Assembly (NCBI GenBank): GCA_019915135.1
Contig: JAHLMK010000003.1
Coordinates: 2,790,001 to 2,854,000 of the forward strand
DNA length: 64,000 bases
Origin: Strobilurus pachycystidiatus
Taxonomy: Eukaryota; Basidiomycota; Agaricomycetes; Agaricales; Physalacriaceae
Reading direction: 5' to 3'
The first letter of the stretch is position 1, and each line of letters begins with the position of its first letter. A program made the position numbers and the translations under genes. Positions 23,418-34,589 of this stretch are shown piece by piece. The notes beneath the pieces are model-generated. The model was not told the DNA's origin and searched no databases. It was given only the letters and a program-made list of their open reading frames with translations.

Positions 23418-24140
23418 GTGTGGCGCAGCTGCGCAAGTGGTTTACCAGTGACCAGCCCAAGGGTCTCGACGGTCGAAGAGACTAACTTCCTGCCCCGTCC
23501 TTTCCTCGAGTCTGCCGTATTTTTCCCTGATATCCATAGGGAGATCATGGATCACTTTTTGGTATGTCTGGGTTTACTCGTCTTCAGTACTGGCCTGATA
23601 CTGTTTAGATCGAATCTGTCTTAGGTTCTCACGAGAGAGTCTACGATTGCGTTCGTTGGCTTACAACTCCTCGCGAGGCTGAGTGGCTGTTGACCATCGC
23701 TCCGGACTTGAGCGGCTTGCCAGGTCCCATTCGCGAGGTCGTTACTTGGTGGCCCGCTTATCAAGCCTGTCACCCAGTCTTGTTTGTCAAACCTGATCCC
23801 AAAGTCTACCATCGCGACTTTAACATTCGAGAGAACGTCCGGTATCATATTCGCGAGTACGGGCCTCGGTAAGTCTTATCAGGTTTCACCTTTATAGTGA
23901 CTTAATCTTCTTATATTAGGGTCGCTCCCGAATTTCCTGGTGTCTTCGATGGCTTCTGGGAAATTCGCTGGAGCCAAGCTGGCTTGTGGGAGTTCGCACA
24001 GCTTCAAGAAGTTATCGACGGACTTGCGCCCGGACTTGTTTCCGATAAGTTCTTTTCTCGCTTATATTCGTTGGAACATGCCCCTCGCTTTGACTTCTAC
24101 ACTGTATGTTGCTTAGTGTACCAGTCCCCTTAACTTGCAT
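23418..24140 (+). pseudogene. Unrecognised multi-exon gene fragment (3' part)
   Basis: Protein-like exons are about 23490-23561 (LPRPFLESAVFFPDIHREIM), 23609-23868 (ERVYDCVRWLTTPREAEWLL, GPIREVVTWWPAYQACHPVL, REYGPR) and 23920-24140 (VAPEFPGVFDGFWEIRWSQ, LEHAPRFDFYT). Two clean introns lie at 23562-23608 and 23869-23919. A frameshift near 23485 separates an upstream stretch (VAQLRKWFTSDQPKGLDGRR). It is rich in Trp and Arg and has no family I recognise. The 3' end faces the 3' end of the minus-strand 974-aa gene, only about 140 bp away. Confidence 0.5.
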
Positions 24141-24281
24141 TTGTACTCTGTATTCAATCGACGTTGTCTTTTTCTGTCCGGTTTTTCGGTTTCACTCTTG
24201 ACTGTGCGATCCAAATTCTACAATTTATATACATACTGTCTCGCGTCTGAGTAACAAGTCCCAGTAGATATCTAATGCTAT

Positions 24282-27200
24282 CTACTTTCGCTTCTTATTG
24301 TTACCCCCGTACTGTCGACGCTGCTTTTTCTTCGGCGGCGGAGTATCTTCCTCCTCCGTTTCGGCTTCTTCTTCCTCATCGTCCTCCTCATCGTCCCTAT
24401 CTTCATCTTCTTTTGCTCCCGGCAGGTGCTGTAGCTGCCGTGTCAACTTCTCGACCTGCGCCTTCAATTCCTCGAAGTCCTTATTCGAGGTGGTGGCTTC
24501 TGTTCCAGGTCGAGGCCCACGCCGACGCGACAAACCACGTGCTTCTTCGAAAGGGATAACTAGCTGTCCGCGGTGGAACGCCAGCTTGCACCTGTGGTTC
24601 TGGCGGACGCTCCTGTCGCACTTGATAATCCCTTCGCTCGTTTTTCGTTCCCGAGTTACGTTCCGGTTACGCGTGCAGTCGTGCAGGTACCAGAAACATT
24701 CACCACATTTGTAGGGCTCGTCGCGCGTATACGGGGGATCGCCATTTGCTCGGGCGAAGGTCTTCCCAACTTTGACTTGTGGCACCTGGTCCTTTTCGAT
24801 GTAGACGGTGGTGGTTGGCATTCCCGGCCAGTCGCTGGTTTCCTCTTTCGCTATGCGGGCCTGCGTTGGACCTGCTTGCGATCCCTTCTTCTTCGTCCGA
24901 GTCGGACTCTTCGTCTCCTGCTTCTCCCTCTGCGTTCGTTTCCGCTTCTCCGGAGTCACTGCCGTGCTTGCTGGTATAATGATAGGAGGTATCGGCTGAG
25001 TTGGCTGCTCCGGAGCCGGATTCGTTACTATCTGGGGAGATGCTGGTGGCGGCGCAAGCGGAGAGGGTTCTCGAGGAGGCGACGGCTGCATAGCGTCCTC
25101 CATGTGTACATCACCCATCTCGACGTTGTCTGGTGTCAATTCACGAGGAGTCAATGATTGTCGTCGGGGCTCATATACCTCCTCGTCGCTAACATACGGC
25201 GGCGGCGGCTCCGATTCTTCTCGTATTGACACAGGCTTAGGACTGGCGGGCTGGTTTTCATTTTCTGGAACCATCGGTGGCGACGGTGGACGCGGAGTCT
25301 CTACTCGAGCGACTGGTGGTTCGACTGCTGGAGGACTGGGCTGAATAAGAGCAACAGGATGTGGGATTGCCGTTGCTGCTATCTGTGTCGGCTGAATAGA
25401 CTGCACTGGAGGGGTGGGCTTCTTTGGGGGCGGTGGTGGTGGCAGCTTGGTCTTTTTGAAGGGAGGAGTTTTCGGGGGAGGCGGAGGTGGAGGAGAAGGG
25501 GGTGGCGAAGTGGATCTCGACTCGGGCGACGACGTTTCTTGTACCACGAACTGATTATCGTGTATGGCGAAACATCGATTCGTCTTGCTCCAGGTCATCG
25601 CCGCGTATCGACCTTTGTCGAACTTGATGCCCTGGATCCCCAACTTCTTCTTGTCCTTCTCGTCCAAAGCCAGAGCGCAGCGCCACAGGACGTTGTCGAA
25701 GGTTTGCTGTGCCGACAGCCGAAAGACCTCTCTATCCACCACTGCCGCCAACAATTCAAAGATCCGTTCCCAGATGGGGTGGACTCTTCCGAACTGCTGT
25801 CTCTTGCTCCATTTCGCTATGTCGATCGGGAATTGTCCCGGGCGTCGCAGGTACAAAAGCGACAACTGCTCATTGAACCCGACCTGCATCGACGCAGGAA
25901 AGCTAGGCCGCATCGAAAACCGAAGAGTCGTCTGGTCCTGAACGTAGACCATGTTGCCCCTCGCTCTATCCATGCCGGGATACTTCTTGATGACATTCGC
26001 CGCGAAAGTGTCGAATTGGAAGGGTTCCCAAACCAGCCGTTCGATCGTCTGCTGTCGCTGCGTCTTCTTCATCTGCACCAACCGGTTCCCTAACTCAGCC
26101 CACCACGAATATACAGGTTCGGTCCTGTCTGCAACGCGGAAACTGTTGAGCAACACGACTAAGCTCCAAGGATTCTCCCAGACCCGTTCGAGCAGACTGG
26201 TCGTCAACGGAATACGGTACTCCATTCGTATGGAGGAGCTGACTACGAAACCTTGCAAGTCTCGCCGCAAGTAGATCTGGGCCCTCCTGTTGCCATGCGA
26301 CCAGCTGTTGCCAGATTCCGAGTCATCCCGCGTAATCCAGTTTCGTAGTTCGAGTTCCTCATATTGTGACTCGATATCTTCGTCTGGCGTTGGCGACTTG
26401 TCGCGTACTGGGGCGGGTGCCGTCACTTTCTTCGCTGGCTGGGTAAAGATTATAGTCGTTAGCTAGGTTCATTTTCTAACCCATTTAACGACTTACCTTT
26501 TTCTTGGTTGCTGCTTTTGCTGCCGTTGGTTTCTTCTTTACCAACGTCGCTGGTTTCGCCTGTAGCTTTATTAGTTGATGCAATTCCTCGCGTGTCCTAA
26601 ATGAGTTCATGCTGACCTTCGACGCTGCCACGGTACGCCTTATCTGTACTTGCTCCTGCGGTTGGTTGAGGTGTCGTGTTTCCTGCAACAGCTCCGGCCA
26701 AGTATTCGCTGTCTCAGGAGGAGGCATTGGCGAGCCCGGAAGGAACAGAGGTTCGACAATCTTCTGCTGTGTCGGTTCAGGCCCCTCCGTGGCTTCGTCC
26801 CATGGTACTTCTCGTAGATTTCCCGGGAAGATATTATGACTTGTCTGTGTCTTATCTTAGCGACTGCTTGACATGTTTACTAGTTCACATACCATAAAAT
26901 CTTTCGTCAACTCGTATACTTCCCAGTACCACGCGCGTGGGACCCAGTCTTTATCGTACGCTTCCAGGATCGCGTCGTTGAGAACTAGATCCAGCTGTTT
27001 CAGCGTGTCCCTAGTCTCGCTCTTGATTTCGTGTCTGTGATAGTACGCGTAGGGAATGACTGTGCCGAAGAACTTGTGGCGCGTGATGGCTAGACGACCG
27101 AACCAGTTGTACAGCTTCTGCGGATAGTCGATGAAGTGCTCCAGGTAGTCCACAGTCTCCTGGCTGGGTATGTCCAGCTCGATGGCCGGCGCATTTCTTT

Positions 27201-27306
27201 CCCATCTTTCGCCCAGCGCGTAAAACCGCTTTTCCGCTTCTACTCTTTGCGCCTGTTGCCCGGTGGATGCCCCAATCGTGTTGGAAGGTCCCGCAGTGGT
27301 ATACAT
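24282..27306 (-). CDS. Intact 974-aa protein of unknown function, Pro-rich linker plus Cys cluster
   Basis: The exons (minus strand) are 27306-26893, 26850-26497 and 26438-24282, all joining in phase 0. Introns are 42 and 58 nt. Nothing interrupts the 974-residue frame. Residues 1-138 form a compact, Tyr/Trp-rich N-terminal domain. Residues 225-265 are Lys/Ala-rich (KKPTAAKAATKKK), a likely nuclear-targeting or nucleic-acid-binding patch. The central part, about 280-530, looks globular. A proline-rich linker (PPPPPPKTPPFKK, PPPPPPKKPTPP) follows. Near residue 825 there is a cysteine-rich stretch (CGECFWYLHDC, then IIKCDRSVRQNHRCKLAFHR) that may bind zinc. The tail has a short coiled coil (KAQVEKLTRQLQHL), an acidic run and a final PKKKQRRQYGGNNKKRK. 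The layout would suit a gag-like or chromatin protein. It sits about 0.5 kb 3' of a broken Gypsy integrase on the same strand. Confidence 0.72.
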
Positions 27307-27823
27307 GTCTCTTGGATTTTGTTTTGCGGTGGATGCGCGTCTTTTCGTCGTGGCGGAAGAGAAAGAGTCTATTCAGCTCGAACTCTCCCTACTTAATCCA
27401 CCCTGAACGTTAAATCCGGTTAACGCCGCCTTCCTGATCTGCGTTCACCGCCTTCGTACTGCGGTCTGTGCTTCTTCCATCCATACTTAGGACACATTCG
27501 TTCTGCGCTTGGTCCCTAGCACCACTGTGTTTGCCTCATACAATGCTGTAGATCTGTCTTTTTTGTTTTCCGAATCTCTTATTTGTTCAATTTTCGCTCG
27601 GCTACATAAGACATACATACTTGAAAATTCTCTGCTACACTGTATGGTAACCCCAACTTATTCACTCTTTCTTTTCTCTAGATGGTGTTCGCACCATTCT
27701 TGTTGTCTCTGTGTACTTACTCCACGTCAATTGAGCGCGTTTTGGCTCCAGTAGACGCGTTCGCCTACTTTTGGCTTTCCGGTCCGGTTAGGCTGAATAA
27801 CGATTTGAGCACCGTCTACTGCT
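27307..27823. other. Spacer between 974-aa gene start and integrase remnant
   Basis: This region should contain the promoter of the minus-strand 974-aa gene and the end of the Gypsy remnant. I see no LTR pair and no further coding sequence. Confidence 0.35.
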
Positions 27824-28982
27824 TCATAACTTCTTAGCCAAGTCATTGACTACTTTCACAGCACCTTCCCTGATTCTTTCTAGGCGTTTGAGGGACTTCT
27901 TACCGAAGGCCTTCTTGTCTTTTCGCGAGAAGAAAGGAATCACTCTAAACTTCGCGACTTTACTGTCTCTTAAAACTGTTCCATCCAGTTCGCAGAGCAC
28001 GTAGTTACCACGGGTCGTTCGAGCTATGACAGCGTACGGTCCCTTGAGCCGTTCCTTGAACTTAGCGTTGAGTTCTTTCTTGATGCGAGCATTTCGAACG
28101 ACTCGGAGCACCAGGTCGCCCGTCTCGAATACATGTTCTGGCATGGAATTGATATAATCTTCCTTGTACTCCTCCGCTGCTCGTTTCTTCGCCACAGTGA
28201 CTCTCTTTCGCATTTCTTTAACGTCTTCTTTATGCTTTATGAGCTGTTTAGCTCGATACGCGATGAGGTCACTATGTGACACGATCTTATCTGGGGTGTT
28301 GATCAACCAAGTTACTTCCTCGATATCCAGCGGTAGAATCGGGTCGCACCCAGTTACCGCGTAGAGCGGTGAAGTTCCAATCGACCTTTTGACTGTTATC
28401 CTTTCCGCCCATAGCACTTCATGTAGGTACGCTGGCCAAGTTTCGGGGTCGCCTCTACATACTTTGAATAGTGATTGACGAATGTCCCAGTGGCCCCTTT
28501 CTACCTTCCCATTAGCCTGTTTGTTATATGGGGTGATCAGGATACCAATTACACAGTACTTTTCTTCGATGTGTCTCAACGCTTTCTTGATTGCTGGACC
28601 GTTGTCAGTAACTATTTCGTTCCAGCACCCCCACCGACACAAGATGTCCTCGAAGATCCATTCTCCGAGTGTTTCTGCCGTCTCGTCATCTTGCTTCTGG
28701 CGAGCCGGCGAGTCCACATCGTGCTACGGTTACTGCATTGTAGTTCTTGTACTTCGAATTCTTATCTTTGGCACCTGAGTTCGGCATTTTAAACGTGTCT
28801 ATGTACTCTCTTTCGAAGATCCCCGGCGTCGACGTGATGACCGGTTCTATGTGGATATTCTGTCGCTTCTGACAGAGTAGGCATGTGCGTACATACCACT
28901 TCACGTCTGCCTCAAGTCCTGGCCACCAAAAACGCTTACTGACCAGTCGTTGTACTGAGTACTGTCCTTTATGTCCACTCTT
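27824..28982 (-). pseudogene. Broken Ty3/Gypsy integrase (3' end of pol)
   Basis: The minus-strand integrase region runs from a partial zinc-finger (SGHKGQYSVQRLVSKRFWWPG ... VRTCLLCQKRQ) through the catalytic core (YIDTFKMP for the first Asp, IVTDNGPAIKKAL for the second, NKQANGKVERGH for Glu). It ends with the GPY/F-type tail (RLKGPYAVIARTTRGNYVLC). It is the same family as the pol at 42-46 kb: ELDGTVLRD here corresponds to ELDGTVLQD there. A frameshift lies near 28700 and a stop sits before the zinc finger. No RT or RNase H is found further upstream, so the copy is 5'-truncated and inactive. No flanking LTR is visible. Confidence 0.85.
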
Positions 28983-29174
28983 ATAAGATCACGGTGGGCC
29001 GTCGCAAGCGCGGCATATCCGGGGCAGATCTAATTTATTGAGCCTTTTCTTTTCTTCTACTTTACAGAATATAGCATAATATAGGGGACAATGCCGAATA
29101 ACTCCAGGACGACGCGGACGACCACCAGGATGACACCTACGAGCACAGGTGGCGGCGGATGAAAGGAGACCAAG

Positions 29175-29560
29175 AAAACTTGAGTTTTCCCGCTCGTGAC
29201 CGGGGTGAGTCGAGTTTTGACTCGAACTCAAAACCCCTGCACTTTGATTTCGGACTCAACCACATCTTGAGTTTGGGTTTGAGTTCTAATCCGAGTCCGC
29301 CTTGAGGCAGAGTTGAGCTGCTGACTTGAGTTAGATTCTAGCCATAGACTGGTTTTAGTACAATGGAAGATAGTAATTTCTACTACTACAAATTGAGTCG
29401 TTCAGACTCAACCCTACACTAACTCCAACAAACTCAAACAGTCGCCAACTCCAACTCCCACTCGAACCAACTTGAGTTCGACTCGGACTCAAATCAAACT
29501 CCACTCGAACTCGAACTTGGCTCGAACAATTGCAGCTCGAGTCACGACTCCAGGGAGCAC
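29175..29560. repeat. Degenerate ACTCGA/GACTCAA simple-repeat block
   Basis: The block has dense irregular copies of ACTCGA, ACTCAA and their complements (TCGAGT, TTGAGT). The left half favours GAGTT-type words and the right half favours AACTC-type words, so the block is crudely self-complementary. Confidence 0.7.
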
Positions 29561-30494
29561 ACGTTCGATTCGCAAACTTGATGCACGGGTCCGGACGGAC
29601 CGGACCACGCCCGCAAGTCTACAACAAGGGGTCGAATGGAAGGTTATGGGAAAGGTACATACATGGGATCCCACTGGGAAGGACCGAGAGATAATATTAG
29701 CACGGTTTCTGTGGTAGATAGATTGAGAACATATGGGAATGACTCACTGGAGAAGATAGGCGGACCAAACTTGGGCATCTGCCATGCCGTGCCGATGTCG
29801 TCGACGTTGGGGAGCAAACTACCTCCGCTACTGAAAACTGTGTGCCGATGCAAATGGCCTCATTGTCGTGGGCCGTACGCCGTGATTTTCTTCGTGGCTA
29901 CCGTCGTCGTTGTTGTGGCTGCCGTGGTCGCCGTTGTGCATGCCGTTGACGTGTCTGTCCATTGGGGAACAGCTGCAGCCACATTGGCGTCATTGTCTGC
30001 CGCGTTGTCGTAGGATGCCACCCGTTGCCGGTGTCGGTCGTCGCCTGGTCGTCGCTACTAGCGGTGGTTGGAAGAAAAGTTTAAGAGGCAAATGCTGAGT
30101 CAGCTGTTGACCATGGCAGCGAGTCCAGACCTGGTCCAGACCTCGTTGATGTCCAAAGTGCGCGGCCGCTTGGAGCATTTGCCTCTTTTCTCTCAACCAC
30201 CAGCACAGCGACGGCGACAACGACAACTCACGGGCAACGACGGCAGCGACGCGCCCATCGACTGCGGCAGGCGCTCTTTGACGCTCGCCTACTCCACAGC
30301 GCTGGTCTCGATGACGACCACCACAGCCAGCGACGATGATCCACAACGCCGACAACCACCCACTGCGCAACTACAGCGGCGACGCGCCATCGACCACAGC
30401 AGGCGCTCTTTGGCAACGGACGTACACTTGTTCTCAGCACTCGACGCGTCGACGACGCCGGGTGGCATGGCAGATAGCTCGGTAAGTTGTCTCT

Positions 30495-30705
30495 AATCCC
30501 CAACTCGAGTTCAGACTTGAGTCAATGAACTCCAGCTCCGACTGAGGGAGTCAGATCCAATCCCAATTCAACTCAACTCAAAATCTGTCCCAACCTTTGA
30601 GTTGACTTCCCAACTCGAGTCGACTCCAATCGAACTCGAGTCCCAATCGCAACTCGAGTCGGCTCTAACTTGAACTCAACTCAAACACCATCCAAGTCGC
30701 GAGGT
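30495..30705. repeat. Second ACTCGA/GACTCAA simple-repeat block
   Basis: The composition matches 29175-29560 (CAACTCGAGT, CAACTCAACTCAA, GAACTCGAGTCC). The two blocks bracket about 0.9 kb of unrelated sequence. Confidence 0.7.
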
Positions 30706-31230
30706 TGAATTCGAGCCGTATGACAGCATCGGTCGAGACCGCGCGTGGCAGTCTCCGACGACGGGTTGGGGGGCCGTTGTGTAGAAGCGTGTCGGTGGGG
30801 CGAAAACAGTTGGCCACACTTAATAATGGCCCGGAGACACTGGGGAGAAATGAGGAGGAGGTGTCGCTAGACTCGTCTAAATTGGGCTCTGAACGCCTGG
30901 CTCCGAGATGGCCGATGGCTCGTAAATTCCGGTTGACTTCCAGCGGAGCATTCGATGTAATTAATAGGGTACATTTGAGTGGATATCGCATAGAACGAAG
31001 TTCGGAGTACTACAAGAATGACATTGAGGAACGTGTATAATATAATAGGCGCTACACAGTGAAAAATACAAGGGTTGCGGGGTGCACTCGGATACGTATG
31101 ATAGTATCTGAGATAGGGAGCATGATGTTACATCATACATGTGGAAATCCAGGTATTGTAGCCAGTCAAAATAGTACAGTCGTGGATAAGGATACAATAA
31201 GAAACGTATAGTAGATGTTGTGTGTAAATT

Positions 31231-34079
31231 CTAGAATCCGTGTCCAGCTGCAGGCTCCTTTAACTGCCGCGCTTGATCTTCGTTGAGGGCTCTGGACTCG
31301 GCAGACTCTTCTACTTCGCACAAACAGCTCTCTGGAATCAAAAGTTCCTGGTCCGTGATGAAGTCCTCTTGACCTTCCTGTATAATCACCACACGAACAG
31401 TCCATTGTTGCAGCCCTTCGTGGCGACGCCGGCGAACAGGGCGAACTAATCTGCCAGCGTATGGTCCATGGATTATTGCGAACAGTCCCCTGGAACGACC
31501 TGTCGGATGTCTTGCTTGAACGCCCGAAATTTCTACATCCGTCCATTTTCCCCGAAACGACTTGAACACCCCCACCTTGCCATCCCCCCGTACCCGAGGT
31601 GTCAGCACAATGTCCTTGCCTTCCTTGATCATTCGCAGCTTGACTTTGTTGACGGCGAAGAAGAGGTTCAAGGCCCAGTGATCCTCGGCCCTGGTTGAAG
31701 GGACAATGGGAGTACGGGAGGAGGGGTCCCAGGCAGGGGAGGTGGACTCTCCTTCGGCGGAAGAGGGGAGTGGTGTTTTGAGACGAGGTTGTTCTTCTTC
31801 TTCCATTGTATGGAAGAGCGTCAAGCGCGTCCCTTTGATATGCGGCGGTTCCAGACCTTCGCCGTGAATGTAACCTTTCGGCGGTTGGAATGCGAGCTGA
31901 TCTACTTCGAGGGGATATTTCGAGCGTAATTCCAATCCATAACTAAGAATGCAGTGTAAGTAAACAATCACTTCTCAAAGGGTCCAGAGACTGACTCGGC
32001 GTCGACGACGTAGTCGTAATCCATTGTCGCAGTTCGCCGTGGTGCAGCTGAGTGATAAGTCGTGATTTCAAGAACGACCTTGAGACCACTGCGCGTGTCT
32101 TGGCGTAAAAGGACATCTCGTACGACGGCGGGGTAATTGCGAAAAGCGTGCCCGACCTTCGTAATCGTGGCTGGTACTTCTAACCAGGGTGTTGGGCCGG
32201 TATACATGCATGGTCTGGGGCGCGCTATCCGGCCCGGAACCGCTGGAGTTTCATCTCTATCGACCAACGCCGGATCGATTAAAGCGTTCCGGGCTCGATG
32301 CTTGAAGACTTATGAGCAGATGTAGCAATGACGAACGGAGTAAATGTACCTCCAAGCATGGTTTACAATTGCACATGGGTAGAGCCCTCTTGGGATCGGA
32401 CAATGTGGTTGGCAGACTATTGACAGACCGTTCGCGGACAAGGGTTAGCGAGTTGACGTGCACCTCAAAACGCTGAAGAGAGGGATTAGTTAGGTTGTTT
32501 GTAAAAGTGGTAACAAGTAACACACCTCGATTTGCACATAATCCTCGGCTCCTTTGTGAATATCTTGCTTCGTCATGAGGAGAGCCACGGTTTTCTGGAC
32601 CGTCTCCACCCAAGCCTGCTTGCCAGTGTACGGTCCGGCACACACTCTAACGCTGTCCCCCTGAAGAAATATTTTGAGGGCGTCGTACCAAACGACCGGA
32701 AGGAGGGTGTTATCGGGGGTGCGGATGGTGAGACCGTTCGAAGTGACTGCTTCTACGACGCCCTCGACCTGGACACTCCGAGACTTAACAAATTCTCCCT
32801 GCTCGAAAGTCCATTCGGTCACCCGGGGAAGAGAGGATGGACGGATCGCTGGGTGTTCACTTCGCAGGAACAGACCTGCGGCAGTGCTGCTGATGGATGT
32901 CACATCGATTTCCAGATCGGCTGTCGGTACGAGAACAAGGGATAGCCCATACGAATAGGTACGCGTCCGATACTGATATTTTCGAGTCGACGCGTCGATG
33001 AGCACAGCCGGAGGATTTTGTGTCTGCACTAGTTTTGGATCGAAAAGACCAGACACGCGGGGTCGGTAGCTAGCTCTGCGACGCTTCACCCACAACGAAG
33101 GCCAGTTGTACTCCAGGTGCGGGATGAGAAGCACGGAGCTGCAAACGGGGGTGCACGACAGGACGACGCCAACATCGTGGCGGTGGCGGCCCTTCTTGAT
33201 GCGGACCCACGAGCCTCGGGAGAGCGGGAGATAATCGCTCATCTCGGAAAGAAGAGCTGGCCATTCTTGTAGGGGAACATTATCGAGATTGGGATGTTTT
33301 TGGCCGGTGAGAGGTCTGACGGAGGCGGCATAGAAAAGATCTCGAATCTCGCTGTGTGTGAAGTGCTGGAGGACAGGCTCGTTTGTTTTCTTGTCTACGT
33401 AGAGGGCAGAAGAATGGCGGAGGAGGGTTCTGATGGAAGAATGATTGATATCTTGAGATGTCCACCAGAAGATCTCTCGAGGAAAGCGGGGGAGGAGGAA
33501 TAGATATTCTGTCGAGTCCTGAGGGATGAGCTTTCGCATGTCCTGCATAAGAATTTCGGCATATCCGAGCTGTGACGGCCGTCAGATTGCGCAGGAGGAC
33601 TAGAGATTTATGGCTGCTCACCAGACATTTAACTGAGATAATCCTTTTCGGGAGGGAGGCGCCGGGTGTTCGTGGGGAGCAGTTTTGTTCATTCGAAGAC
33701 GCATCGGTGACGGTGGGGGAGGATAACCTCTGGTTACTGTAGGGTTTCGACGCGTAACGTTCGGCCAGATAGTCGGTCCATCTATCGAGTGCCGTCTCTC
33801 CTTGTACCGGGGGAGGAGGGGACGCAGGAGAGGTACCTTGCTCGCTTTCCGTGTCGTCAAAAAAATCTGCACATGATGAGAAAACGCTACATGTCCAGAT
33901 GATGAACTGAACGCACCTGGCACAGAGTCTTCGGGCACAGAGTCTTCTTCGTCCTCTGAGCCAGAAGCTTCCTCAGCTTCGAGGTCAACAAACGCGAATG
34001 GAGAGACTTTAGCCTGCAAAGCAGTTTCAGGATGAGGAAGGACATGGTGAATGGCCAAACTTACGCGTTTCTTGGACAT
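31231..34079 (-). CDS. SPT5-like KOW-domain protein, 846 aa, seven exons, intact
   Basis: The exons (minus strand) are 34079-34065, 34013-33917, 33866-33622, 33569-32526, 32472-32350, 32300-31996 and 31942-31231. All six introns are 49-53 nt with GT..AG ends, and phases agree throughout, giving 846 residues. The N-terminus is acidic (FVDLEAEEASGSEDEEDSVP), as in SPT5, the elongation factor that rides on RNA polymerase II. An NGN-like segment follows, near residues 130-200. KOW-type pieces come next: RGSWVRIKKGRHRHDVGVVL near 235, and GDSVRVCAGPYTGKQAWVET near 435. The latter lies in the partner-like stretch ending VALLMTKQDI. Later GLFAIIHGPYAGRLVRPVRR near 775 is another KOW-like unit. Canonical fungal SPT5 is over 1,000 residues with a heptad CTR, which is absent here. 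I therefore infer a divergent paralogue, not the essential gene. It is divergent from the gene at 34590 and lies about 2.2 kb from a KDZ transposase. Confidence 0.78.
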
Positions 34080-34589
34080 TATTGATCAGACTCGAACTGC
34101 AGATAAAGTGTCGCGTCAGTTATACTCGTTACGTATGTTTTTTACGGACAGCCTCAAGCTTCATTGGACACCGGAAGGAGAGAGAGAGTGTGTGTATTGG
34201 AAATATCACACGAATTACGTTTTCTACACCGGCCAAGAAGAACTTACCAGCATGATATTCGCGATGATGAAGTCAAGAAGCAGAGGGGGAAATCGTGGGA
34301 ATCACTTGCCAGAAACACAAGTACTGGCCTGAAACTGGCTCTCCGAGATACTCGGAAACCTGTTTTCGGCCTGGGTCAAGGTACGCTCCAGCGGCTTAGT
34401 CAGCCCTTTTCCGCCTTGCCTTTGCTCCTCGTCATGCTTGGACCAGTCGAGGGCAATTGTTCGACATGCACGCTTTATCCGGCCAGATATAGCAACAATG
34501 GATAAGGGCCATTGCTGGGTCAATGCCACTGTAAGTTACGCGATACAAAAGATGCATTTCGAGCTCACACTAGCACTACAGCTGGCGCC
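34080..34589. promoter_or_regulatory. Shared divergent promoter region
   Basis: This is the 510-bp gap between two divergent start codons. It contains open but unassigned frames (for example 34135-34330 and 34300-34500). The start of the plus-strand gene could therefore be upstream of the ATG I chose, through extra exons. I see no clear TATA box. Confidence 0.35.

Larger units (their letters stand above)
28990..31230. other. Repeat-rich intergenic region, no accepted gene
   Basis: Frames here are short, low in complexity (for example Val/Ala runs at about 29890-29960) and conflict between strands. Two ACTCGA-rich blocks (listed separately) flank a middle part at 29.6-30.5 kb. That part has CAG/CGA-type microrepeats and no recognisable protein. 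Confidence 0.4.

Noticed and set aside
25359..26093. 244-residue plus-strand frame and neighbouring plus frames
   Set aside because: They are antisense shadows of the intact 974-aa gene.
29636..30496. Frames with Val/Ala or Arg-rich runs
   Set aside because: They are low-complexity translations of microrepeats, conflicting between strands.
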